A stretch of DNA of 64,000 nt, from NCBI GenBank assembly GCA_024399965.1, contig JAKSNJ010000009.1, positions 1-64,000 of the forward strand. The letters run 5' to 3'. Origin of the DNA: Paludibacteraceae bacterium. GTDB taxonomy: Bacteria > Bacteroidota > Bacteroidia > Bacteroidales > Paludibacteraceae. The translations under genes were made by a program, and so were the position numbers. Numbering within the stretch: position 1 is the stretch's first letter; the number at the start of each line of letters is the position of its first letter. The notes under the pieces are model-generated. The model worked only from the letters and a program-made list of their open reading frames with translations. It did not search any database and was not told the origin of the DNA. This document shows positions 8,983 to 16,679 of the stretch, piece after piece.

Positions 8983-10130
8983 TGAAACGAATTGCGATAT
9001 TAGGTAGTACGGGTTCTATTGGAACGCAAACCTTAGATGTGGTACGGAGCAATCCGGACCTGTTGGAGGTGTATGCCATAGTCGCCCATACCAGTGTAGA
9101 TAAACTCATCGAACAGGCACGCGAGTTCCGTCCGGAAATGGTGTGCATAGCCGACGAAAGCAAGTACGAAGAGCTAAAAACAGCCCTGCAGGATATGCCT
9201 TGCAAGGTGTGGGCAGGTGCTGATGCCATCGCGGAGATGGTCACGATGCCCAGCATAGACATTGTGGTGGCAGCCATGGTGGGTTATGCCGGCTTGCGTC
9301 CCACGATGGAGGCCATCAGGGCTGGTAAGACAATAGCCCTCGCCAACAAAGAAACGATGGTGGTTGCCGGAGAGATAATATGCGACTTGGCTGCGAAATA
9401 CCACGTGCCAATCTTGCCCGTAGATAGTGAACATAGTGCTATTTTCCAGAGTTTGGTTGGAGAAGATGCACGCCAGATAGAGAAAATCCTCCTTACAGCC
9501 AGTGGCGGACCGTTCCGCACCTTTACCACAGAGCAGTTACGTACCGTGACTGCCGCACAGGCACTCAAGCACCCCAATTGGGAAATGGGAGCCAAAATAA
9601 CCATCGACTCTGCCAGTATGATGAACAAGGGTTTTGAGGTGATTGAGGCCAAATGGTTGTTCGGGGTACAGTACGACCAAATCGAGGTGCTGGTTCATCC
9701 GCAGAGCATCGTGCATTCGGCTGTGCAGTTCCGCGATGGCGCTATCAAGGCACAGTTGGGCGCTCCCGATATGCGGTTGCCCATTCAGTATGCGCTGACC
9801 TTCCCCGAACGCCGGCAAAGCACTTTCCCGCGAGCAGACTTGTTTGCCCTAAAAGACCTTACCTTTGAGAAGCCCGATATGCAGCGCTTCCCCAATTTGG
9901 GCTTGGCATACGAGGCCATTCGCCGAGGCGGCAATATGCCTTGTGTACTCAATGCAGCCAACGAGGTCGTCAACTTGGCTTTTCGCGAAGGACGTTGTGG
10001 ATTCTTGGAAATGTCAGAACGCATAGCCACTACCATGGCTAAAGCCACCTATATACAAAAACCGACATACGAAGATTATGTAGCTTCCGATGCCGAAGCC
10101 AGACAGATAACTAATTTACAAATTGATTAA
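8982..10130 (+). CDS. dxr: 1-deoxy-D-xylulose 5-phosphate reductoisomerase
   Basis: Makes 2-C-methyl-D-erythritol 4-phosphate from DXP with NADPH, the committed step of the MEP isoprenoid pathway. The 382-residue protein starts MKRIAILGSTGSIG, the NADPH-binding loop. It also has ALANKETMVVAGE, the metal and substrate motif LPVDSEHSAIFQ, ASGGPFR and NKGFEVIEA. I chose ATG 8982 because it places the nucleotide-binding strand at the N terminus. The last codons lie in a 16-base tandem duplication shared with the start of rseP. Confidence 0.97.
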   Translation: MKRIAILGSTGSIGTQTLDVVRSNPDLLEVYAIVAHTSVDKLIEQAREFRPEMVCIADESKYEELKTALQDMPCKVWAGADAIAEMVTMPSIDIVVAAMVGYAGLRPTMEAIRAGKTIALANKETMVVAGEIICDLAAKYHVPILPVDSEHSAIFQSLVGEDARQIEKILLTASGGPFRTFTTEQLRTVTAAQALKHPNWEMGAKITIDSASMMNKGFEVIEAKWLFGVQYDQIEVLVHPQSIVHSAVQFRDGAIKAQLGAPDMRLPIQYALTFPERRQSTFPRADLFALKDLTFEKPDMQRFPNLGLAYEAIRRGGNMPCVLNAANEVVNLAFREGRCGFLEMSERIATTMAKATYIQKPTYEDYVASDAEARQITNLQID

Positions 10131-10143
10131 TTTACAAATTGAA
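10112..10143 (+). repeat. 16-base tandem duplication at the dxr/rseP junction
   Basis: TAATTTACAAATTGAT (10112-10127) is followed by the same 16 bases with one change (10128-10143). The first copy encodes the last codons of dxr and the second starts with its TAA stop and ends one base before the chosen rseP ATG. Confidence 0.85.
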
Positions 10144-11595
10144 ATGATACAAGCTCTTCAGTTAATATTAGCATTAAGCTTTTTAATACTCATTCATGAG
10201 TTAGGACATTTCACGTTTGCCCGCATCTTTGGTGTGCGAGTAGAGAAATTCTATTTGTTCTTTGATTGGAAATATGCACTACTCAAGGCCAAACGTTTCA
10301 ATGGTAAGTGGCATTTTAAGTTCTTTCAACCCACTACCGACGAAAAAGATGAAAACGACGAGTGGAATCAATACCCCGATAACACGGAGTGGGGAATAGG
10401 TTGGATTCCGTTTGGCGGCTATTGTGCCATCGCCGGTATGGTGGACGAGACACACGATGCCGAACAAATGGCTAAAAGTGAACCGCAACCGTGGGAGTTC
10501 CGCAGCAAAAACGTTTGGCAACGCTTCTGCATCATCATTGGCGGTATATTGGTAAACTTTATCGCTGCTTTGATTATCTTTGGTCAACTGCTCTATGTGT
10601 GGGGAACGGATGTGTTGCCCTTGCGCAACGTGACGACAGGTTTGTACTATTCCGAGATATTGGAGCAAGAGGGATTTCAACAGCAAGATAAGATTTTGTC
10701 GGTTGATGGTCAGGAACCTCTGGAAATAGGTGATTTCGTTCAGTCGATTATTATTGAGGGCAAGCGCAATGTTACCGTGCTGCGTGGCACCGATACTGTG
10801 GCTTTGACTATGTCGGAAGATTTGGGTACACGCTATTTGGCTCTGCAAAACGAGTTTGACCGAGTGGAGCGTGTCAAGCACCATCAAGATAAATCCTACC
10901 AAAAAATGCGTTATACATTGGTTAGCGAGTATATTCCTTTTGTGGTTGATACCGCTTTAGCCGGTAGCATAGCCGAAGAGGCAGGCATTCGCAAGGGCGA
11001 TACCATCGTGGCTGTAGCAGGTGTGCCCACACCTTGTTATGTGATGGTAAACCAAGAAATGCGCAAGCACCCGTGCGAGCAGATTGCCATAACGCTTGGG
11101 CGTGAGACAGGACGTGACACCATAGATGTGTTCGTGGGTGACCATTGTATGATAGGCGTGGCTCAACAGGATAGATACCACTATTTTGAGACGGAACATA
11201 CCGACTATACCTTCTTGCAGTCTATCCCTGCCGGCATTCGCTATGGCTGGGGAGTATTGGAGATGTATGTCAAGCAGTTCCGCTTGGTATTTACCAAAGA
11301 AGGGGCGCAATCCTTGGGTGGCTTTGGTGCTATTGGCTCGATGTTCCCCAATATGTGGAATTGGTACAGTTTCTGGTTTATGACGGCCTTCTTAAGCATC
11401 ATATTGGCGTTTATGAACTTCCTGCCTATCCCTGCCTTAGACGGCGGGTACATCTTGTTCCTAATCTTCGAGATGCTGACAGGTAAGAAACCGGGAGATA
11501 AATTCCTCGAAAAAGCCAACCAAATAGGCATGTGGCTACTATTGGCACTGCTGATTTTTGCAAACGGAAACGATATATTTAAATTATTCTTCTGA
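10144..11595 (+). CDS. rseP: Site-2 intramembrane metalloprotease RseP
   Basis: A 483-residue inner-membrane zinc protease that cleaves membrane-embedded anti-sigma factors or signal peptides. HELGH at residues 18-22 is the zinc site in the first membrane helix. PDZ-like regions fill the middle, and NFLPIPALDGG at about 424-435 carries the third ligand Asp. I chose ATG 10144, which gives a normal hydrophobic N terminus. An in-frame ATG at 10123 would overlap dxr. In Bacteroidota rseP commonly follows dxr, as here. The stop codon overlaps the first two bases of the DUF559 element. Confidence 0.95.
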   Translation: MIQALQLILALSFLILIHELGHFTFARIFGVRVEKFYLFFDWKYALLKAKRFNGKWHFKFFQPTTDEKDENDEWNQYPDNTEWGIGWIPFGGYCAIAGMVDETHDAEQMAKSEPQPWEFRSKNVWQRFCIIIGGILVNFIAALIIFGQLLYVWGTDVLPLRNVTTGLYYSEILEQEGFQQQDKILSVDGQEPLEIGDFVQSIIIEGKRNVTVLRGTDTVALTMSEDLGTRYLALQNEFDRVERVKHHQDKSYQKMRYTLVSEYIPFVVDTALAGSIAEEAGIRKGDTIVAVAGVPTPCYVMVNQEMRKHPCEQIAITLGRETGRDTIDVFVGDHCMIGVAQQDRYHYFETEHTDYTFLQSIPAGIRYGWGVLEMYVKQFRLVFTKEGAQSLGGFGAIGSMFPNMWNWYSFWFMTAFLSIILAFMNFLPIPALDGGYILFLIFEMLTGKKPGDKFLEKANQIGMWLLLALLIFANGNDIFKLFF

Positions 11596-11622
11596 CACCC
11601 CCAAGCCCCCTCAATAAGGGGG
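11594..11622 (-). repeat. Left 29-base terminal repeat
   Basis: GACACCCCC, three bases, then the palindrome CCCCCT-CAATA-AGGGGG (11606-11622). It is the inverted partner of 12068-12096 and related to the lpxB copies at 58900 and 59033. Confidence 0.85.
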
Positions 11623-11636
11623 ATGTGAATAAGAAT

Positions 11637-12017
11637 ATGATAAACAAAATTAACTACGCCGATCCGAGGATATATACTCTACTGAAAGAAGAAGCACGTA
11701 GAATGAGGCAATTTCCTACAGAGGCAGAAAAATGTATGTGGGAATTATTGAGAGGACACAGGTTAGGTGTATTATTTAGAAGGCAATACATAATTGAGCA
11801 ATATATAGTAGATTTTGTGTGTTTTTCTAAAAACTTAATTATTGAAGTAGATGGAGATTATCACTATACAGAGGTTCAAAAGATAGAAGATGCGCAGCGT
11901 ACACAACAATTGGAAAAATTGGGATTTAAAGTTATCCGCTTTGACAATAAGGAAGTTGTGGCTAATTCCTGTGAAGTAGAACGTGAAATTAAAACAATTT
12001 TGTGTAATATAAATTAA
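11637..12017 (+). CDS. DUF559 (Vsr-like) endonuclease-fold protein
   Basis: A 126-residue protein of the DUF559 family, related to very-short-patch-repair endonucleases of the PD-(D/E)XK fold. Family landmarks are visible in order: FPTEAEKCMWELLR, FRRQYIIEQYIVDF with the first acidic residue, LIIEVDGDYH with the second acidic group, and GFKVIRFDNKEV near the C terminus. GTG 11625 is an alternative start. The gene is clearly more AT-rich than rseP and the acyltransferase around it and is bracketed by the inverted repeats, which suggests acquisition. DNA cutting or nicking is predicted from the fold. Its target is unknown; the flanking palindromes are the obvious candidate. Confidence 0.85.
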   Translation: MINKINYADPRIYTLLKEEARRMRQFPTEAEKCMWELLRGHRLGVLFRRQYIIEQYIVDFVCFSKNLIIEVDGDYHYTEVQKIEDAQRTQQLEKLGFKVIRFDNKEVVANSCEVEREIKTILCNIN

Positions 12018-12026
12018 TGTAGGTAT

Positions 12027-12650
12027 ATGAATCAACAAAACAACAATGGAATGATTATGCACAATAACCCCCTTAATGAGGGGGTATGGGGGTGTCATGA
12101 ATCATCGTACGTCGATGACAACTGCCAGATTGGCAAAGGAACGAAAATATGGCATTTCTCACATGTGATGTCTAATTGTGTCATTGGTGAGGACTGCAAC
12201 ATCGGTCAAAACGTAGTCATATCACCGGATGTGGTGTTAGGCCGTAATTGCAAGATACAAAACAATGTGTCTGTCTATACCGGCGTGCGCTGTGAGGACA
12301 ATGTTTTTTTGGGACCGAGCATGGTGTTTACCAACGTCATTAATCCTCGTGCAGCCGTATCACGCAAATCGGAGTACAGGGAAACACTTATTCATGAGGG
12401 AGCTTCAGTAGGTGCCAACGCCACAATCGTATGTGGTCATCAGTTGGGTAAATACTGCTTGATAGGTGCTGGGTCGGTGGTGACGAAAGATGTGCCCGAT
12501 TTCGCCCTGATGGTGGGTAACCCTGCCCGTCGTATAGGGTGGGTGAGCCGAAACGGAGAGAAACTGACTTTCAATGCCGAAGGTATGGCTACTTGCCCTG
12601 CTACCGGAGAAAAATACCAATTAATCAACGATAAAGTTATTCTGCTATGA
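12027..12650 (+). CDS. Hexapeptide-repeat acyltransferase (WbbJ-like)
   Basis: A left-handed beta-helix acyltransferase, likely an acetyl- or acyl-CoA enzyme acting on a nucleotide sugar or surface polysaccharide. The core begins at HESSYVDDNCQIGKGTKIWH, the typical start of this subfamily, and repeated hexapeptides with I/V/L at turns run to NPARRIGWVS. The 207-residue reading from ATG 12027 has about 25 extra N-terminal residues; NNPLNEGVWGC among them is encoded by the right repeat of the DUF559 element. ATG 12051 is an alternative. The original start was probably replaced when the element arrived. The end overlaps DUF4293 by four bases (ATGA). Confidence 0.85.
   Translation: MNQQNNNGMIMHNNPLNEGVWGCHESSYVDDNCQIGKGTKIWHFSHVMSNCVIGEDCNIGQNVVISPDVVLGRNCKIQNNVSVYTGVRCEDNVFLGPSMVFTNVINPRAAVSRKSEYRETLIHEGASVGANATIVCGHQLGKYCLIGAGSVVTKDVPDFALMVGNPARRIGWVSRNGEKLTFNAEGMATCPATGEKYQLINDKVILL
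12068..12096 (+). repeat. Right 29-base terminal repeat
   Basis: Palindrome CCCCCTTAATGAGGGGG (12068-12084), TAT, then GGGGGTGTC. It is translated as part of the N terminus of the acyltransferase if ATG 12027 or 12051 is the start. Confidence 0.85.
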
Positions 12651-13159
12651 TTCAACGCCGTCAAACTTTGTACCTGCTGACGATAGTCATTTTGGGTATT
12701 GTTCTTTGTTTCTGTTCTGTACTGCAGTTCACTACACCGGAATATAGTTCCGTGCAGCGTATGTTCTATTTGAGTTCGCTTGGTATAGAAGAAGTTTCTC
12801 CTGAGATGTCATATATGGACCTGCCCGTACTGCATTTCCCAAGTCCGATGTGGCTGTTCATTACGAATATCTTGATATCGTTGTTCGCGTTGATTGATAT
12901 TTTCCTCTATAAGAAACGTATCATTCAGGCACGCCTTAATATCTTCTTGGCTGTGTTGTGCTTGGGGTATTATGGCATGTTGGCGGTCTATGTATGGTTT
13001 GCTCACCGTATGTTGGTATCGTTGGATCAAGTCGTGATTACGTGGGATATCTGCTTTGGAGCTTGTATTCCGTTGGTTTGCTTTGTGCTGACCTTGGGTG
13101 CCACCCGTTTGATACTGCAGGATGAGATGAAAGTACAAGCAGCGGATCGGCTACGCTAA
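12647..13159 (+). CDS. DUF4293 membrane protein
   Basis: A 170-residue inner-membrane protein of unknown function with four predicted membrane segments, at about 7-27, 65-88, 97-120 and 130-152. The N terminus MIQRRQTLYLLTI is characteristic of the Bacteroidota DUF4293 family. It overlaps the acyltransferase stop by four bases, and rlmN starts immediately after its stop, so the three are probably co-transcribed. Confidence 0.85.
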   Translation: MIQRRQTLYLLTIVILGIVLCFCSVLQFTTPEYSSVQRMFYLSSLGIEEVSPEMSYMDLPVLHFPSPMWLFITNILISLFALIDIFLYKKRIIQARLNIFLAVLCLGYYGMLAVYVWFAHRMLVSLDQVVITWDICFGACIPLVCFVLTLGATRLILQDEMKVQAADRLR

Positions 13160-14173
13160 ATGGACAAACTGTTAGGTAAAACATTGTCCGAATTGCAAAC
13201 CGTTGCCTTGGAGGCAGGTTTGCCTAAATATACCGGTCAGCAACTGGCCAAGTGGCTGTATGTGCAGCGTGTGAGCACATTTGAGGAGATGACCAATATA
13301 TCCCTGCACGGGCGCGCGTACCTGCAGGCGCATTATATAATAGGTCGCCAAGCACCTGTGGCACATGCTGAGTCGATAGACGGTACCAAAAAATATCTCT
13401 TTCAGGTAGGGGACCAATTTATTGAGACGGTGTATATTCCTGAGGAGGACCGTGCTACGCTGTGTGTCTCTACGCAAGCGGGCTGCAAGATGGGTTGTAA
13501 GTTCTGCATGACAGGTACGCTGGGTTTTCATGGTCACCTCACGGCGGCGGATATACTCAATCAGGTGCTCTCTGTGCCCGAAAGTGCCCAACTGACGAAT
13601 ATCGTGCTGATGGGAGAGGGCGAACCGATGGATAACATTGACCAAGTGCTACGTTTCTTAGACATCATGACAGCGGATTATGGGTTGGCATGGTCGCCTA
13701 AACGGTTGACGGTCAGTTCGGTTGGCTTGATACCCGGGCTGCGGCGTTTGTTAAATGAGAGTGATTGCCACGTGGCTATATCGTTGCACAACCCCTTCCA
13801 TGTCGAGCGTGCAGAGATGATGCCGGCTGAACGTGCGTACGCTATCCAACAGGTCATTGCCCTGCTCAAACAATACGATTTCTCCCACCAACGGCGGGTT
13901 AGCTTTGAATACATCTGCTTTGGTGGTGTGAATGATACACCTAAACATGCCAACGAATTGCTTCGGCTCTTACGTGGATTGGAGTGTCGTGTTAATCTGA
14001 TTCGCTACCACGATGGCGGTCAAGCCGACTTCCCTGCTTCGGTAGAAGCCAATATGGAATGGCTAAGAGATTACCTCACGCAGCATGGTCTGACTACCAC
14101 TATCCGCCGTTCACGGGGTGAAGATATACTTGCTGCTTGTGGCATGTTAGTCAATGCTTTACAAAAGAAATAA
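13160..14173 (+). CDS. rlmN: Dual-specificity rRNA/tRNA adenine C2-methyltransferase
   Basis: A radical-SAM enzyme that methylates C2 of A2503 in 23S rRNA and A37 in some tRNAs. The 337-residue protein carries the cluster motif CKMGCKFC with Cys109, Cys113 and Cys116, the SAM-binding segment MGEGEPMDN and a C-terminal region with RGEDILAACG, whose Cys is the expected methyl-carrier residue. The start directly abuts the DUF4293 stop. Function in ribosome fidelity is well established for the family. Confidence 0.95.
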   Translation: MDKLLGKTLSELQTVALEAGLPKYTGQQLAKWLYVQRVSTFEEMTNISLHGRAYLQAHYIIGRQAPVAHAESIDGTKKYLFQVGDQFIETVYIPEEDRATLCVSTQAGCKMGCKFCMTGTLGFHGHLTAADILNQVLSVPESAQLTNIVLMGEGEPMDNIDQVLRFLDIMTADYGLAWSPKRLTVSSVGLIPGLRRLLNESDCHVAISLHNPFHVERAEMMPAERAYAIQQVIALLKQYDFSHQRRVSFEYICFGGVNDTPKHANELLRLLRGLECRVNLIRYHDGGQADFPASVEANMEWLRDYLTQHGLTTTIRRSRGEDILAACGMLVNALQKK

Positions 14174-14193
14174 TAACTAATCATCATAGTGCT

Positions 14194-15315
14194 ATGAAAC
14201 TCTTTAATGTTTACAACTTGTACGATGTGACACCCGTATCTGCCAAGGGTTGCACCATCACGGATGTCAAAGGTCAGGAATACCTCGATATGTTCGGAGG
14301 ACACGCTGTCGTGAATATCGGTCATGCCAATCCTCATTATATCAAGGCAGTAACCGAACAATTGCAGCAATTGCCTTTCTACAACAATTCGGTTCAAAAT
14401 CCTTTGCAAGTCGAATACGCTAAGCGTTTGGGACAAATATCCGGCTATGAGGATTATTCGCTTTTCTTGTGCTCGACGGGTGCAGAGGCCGTGGAGAATG
14501 CACTGAAGATAGCGTCCTTTCAGAATGGTCGTCAGCGTGTGATTGCGCTCAAACGCGGCTACCATGGTCGTACATCGGGTGCGAGTGCCGTAACGGACAA
14601 TCCTGCTATTCAGTCGCTTTACAATAGGGTGCATAAGGTCATCTTTGTTGATGTGAATGATACGGCTACTATGTCGCGCGAATTGGAAACACAGAAAGTG
14701 GCTGCCGTGATAGCAGAACCCATACAGGGTACGGGTGGTGTGCATACACCTAATCCGGAATTTCTGAAAACGATTGAAGATATGTGCCATCAGACAGGTA
14801 CAGTGTTTATATTAGATGAGGTGCAGACCGGTTTTGGCAGAACGGGTAAATTCTTTGCACATCAATGGGTTGGCTTGCACCCTGATATTATTTGTATCGG
14901 TAAGCCGATGGCTAACGGACTGCCTTGTGCCGGTGTGATGATAGCTCCTCAGTTTGACGCTGTTAAGGGACGTTTAGGCACTACGTTTGGTGGTGGTCAT
15001 TTGGAGATGGCTGCGGCGTTGAGCGTATTAGATGTGTTGGTTGATGATAAGTTGATGGAAAATGCCAAAGCAATGGGCGATTTCCTAAAAGAACATATTC
15101 CTGCTTCGCCTCGTATTAAGGAAGTGCGTGGTAGGGGCTTGATGATTGGCATAGAGTTCCGTGAACCGATTGCGCCAATTCGTCAAAAACTATTGTATGA
15201 CAAGCATATCATTACGGGTGCCGCCGGTATGAATGTGATGCGCCTGTTACCTCCGTTGTGTATCACACAAGCGGAGTGCTACACCTTTATTAATGCTCTT
15301 AAATCGCTACTATAA
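14194..15315 (+). CDS. argD: Acetylornithine/succinylornithine aminotransferase
   Basis: A class III pyridoxal-phosphate aminotransferase of arginine synthesis. It is 373 residues with the PLP lysine at 237 (IICIGKPMANG), the ILDEVQTGFGRTG motif and GTTFGGGHLEMA. ATG 14194 gives the family start MKLFNVYNLYDVTPVSAKG. Bacteroidota may use N-succinyl rather than N-acetyl intermediates, so the exact acyl group is not settled. Its stop overlaps the start of the M20 peptidase gene (TAATG). Confidence 0.9.
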   Translation: MKLFNVYNLYDVTPVSAKGCTITDVKGQEYLDMFGGHAVVNIGHANPHYIKAVTEQLQQLPFYNNSVQNPLQVEYAKRLGQISGYEDYSLFLCSTGAEAVENALKIASFQNGRQRVIALKRGYHGRTSGASAVTDNPAIQSLYNRVHKVIFVDVNDTATMSRELETQKVAAVIAEPIQGTGGVHTPNPEFLKTIEDMCHQTGTVFILDEVQTGFGRTGKFFAHQWVGLHPDIICIGKPMANGLPCAGVMIAPQFDAVKGRLGTTFGGGHLEMAAALSVLDVLVDDKLMENAKAMGDFLKEHIPASPRIKEVRGRGLMIGIEFREPIAPIRQKLLYDKHIITGAAGMNVMRLLPPLCITQAECYTFINALKSLL

Positions 15316-16673
15316 TGACGGTACAGGATTATATTCAAAGCAACCGTTCTCGGTTTATAGATGAGTGGGCATCGTTGATACGTATTCCCTCGATTAGTTG
15401 TCAACCTGAGCATCAGCCCGATATGGTGCGTTGTGCAGAGCGTTGGGTAGAACTGCTATTGGCTGCCGGTTGCCAGCAGGCCCGTGTTATGCCAAGTGAT
15501 GGTAATCCCTTTGTATATGCCGAATATCGTTGCGCTAATCCTAATGCCAAAACGGTGCTGGTATATGCCCACTATGATGTGATGCCCGTGGAACCGTTGG
15601 AGTTGTGGCACAGCAATCCTTGGGAGCCCTCTATTCGAGATGGCCGTCTTTACGCACGTGGTGCCGATGACGACAAGGGACAAGCCATGATTCAGGTGAA
15701 GGCCTTTGAGTATATGGTGCAAAACGGATTGATGCAATGTAATGTCAAATTCATTTTTGAGGGCGAAGAAGAGATTGGTTCTCCGTCGTTGGAGAAATTC
15801 ATTACGGTGCATAAGGACCTCTTGCAATCGGATATTATCTTGGTGAGCGATACAACGATGGTGGACAAGGATATCCCATCTATCACTACCGGTTTACGTG
15901 GTTTGGCCTATTGGCAAATCGAAGTGACAGGCCCTAATCGTGATTTACATAGTGGTCACTTTGGCGGTGCAGTCAAGAATCCTGCTATTGCTCTCTGCGA
16001 GATGTTGGCTAAACTGATTGACGACAAGGGGCATGTTACTATCCCCGGTTTCTATGATAAGGTGTTGCCTATTCCGGCTGAGGAACGGCGTATGATAGCA
16101 GATATTCCTTTCTCGGAAGAGAACTATAGGCAGGCGATTGATGTAGATGCCCTGTGTGGTGAGGAAGGTTATTCCACCTTGGAGCGCAATTCGTGCCGTC
16201 CAAGTTTTGATATATGTGGTATGTGGAGCGGTTATACGGGCGAGGGTAGCAAGACCATCTTGCCCTCAAAAGCGTATGCTAAAGTCAGTTGCCGCTTAGT
16301 GCCTAATCAGGACAACGAGGAAATAGCGGCCTTGTTTGTTCAGTATATCAAAGAATTAGCTCCGGCCGGTGTGCGCGTAGAAGTTACGCCGTTACATGGT
16401 GGTCAGGGCTATGTATGCCCCATAGATATACCTGCCTATCGAGCAGCGGAAAAGGGTTTTGAAGTTGCATTTGGTAAACGCCCCTTGGCTGCACGCCGTG
16501 GCGGAAGCATACCCATCATATCCGATTTTGAACGGGTATTAGGGCAAAAGACTATCTTAATGGGTTTCGGCTTAGAGCAAAACGCCATTCATTCTCCGAA
16601 CGAGAGTATGGATTTGGATGTTTGGGAAAAAGGCATCGTGGCAGTGTCTGAATTCTACCGCCACTTTGCCTGA
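15315..16673 (+). CDS. M20 family dipeptidase
   Basis: A cytosolic zinc dipeptidase of 452 residues. VYAHYDVMPV supplies the first metal His and catalytic Asp, GRLYARGADDDKGQ the bridging Asp, EGEEEIGSP the catalytic base pair of Glu, and the late HSPNES the last His. There is no signal peptide. It is translationally coupled to argD and converges with the decarboxylase-like lipoprotein gene. The exact peptide substrate is unknown; CNDP-like dipeptidases are the nearest family I recognise. Confidence 0.9.
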   Translation: MTVQDYIQSNRSRFIDEWASLIRIPSISCQPEHQPDMVRCAERWVELLLAAGCQQARVMPSDGNPFVYAEYRCANPNAKTVLVYAHYDVMPVEPLELWHSNPWEPSIRDGRLYARGADDDKGQAMIQVKAFEYMVQNGLMQCNVKFIFEGEEEIGSPSLEKFITVHKDLLQSDIILVSDTTMVDKDIPSITTGLRGLAYWQIEVTGPNRDLHSGHFGGAVKNPAIALCEMLAKLIDDKGHVTIPGFYDKVLPIPAEERRMIADIPFSEENYRQAIDVDALCGEEGYSTLERNSCRPSFDICGMWSGYTGEGSKTILPSKAYAKVSCRLVPNQDNEEIAALFVQYIKELAPAGVRVEVTPLHGGQGYVCPIDIPAYRAAEKGFEVAFGKRPLAARRGGSIPIISDFERVLGQKTILMGFGLEQNAIHSPNESMDLDVWEKGIVAVSEFYRHFA

Positions 16674-16679
16674 ATATTT

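Larger units (their letters stand above)
11594..12096. mobile_element. 503-bp element: DUF559 gene between inverted repeats
   Basis: Two 29-base inverted repeats, 11594-11622 and 12068-12096, match at 26 of 29 positions when one is reverse-complemented. Each begins GACACCCCC at the outer end and contains an inner palindrome (CCCCCTCAATAAGGGGG on the left, CCCCCTTAATGAGGGGG on the right). The only gene between them is a DUF559 nuclease. The left end starts inside the rseP stop codon and the right end lies inside the coding start of the acyltransferase. I find no clear target-site duplication. Two more copies of the 29-base repeat lie in lpxB. Whether the unit moves is inference. Confidence 0.6.
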
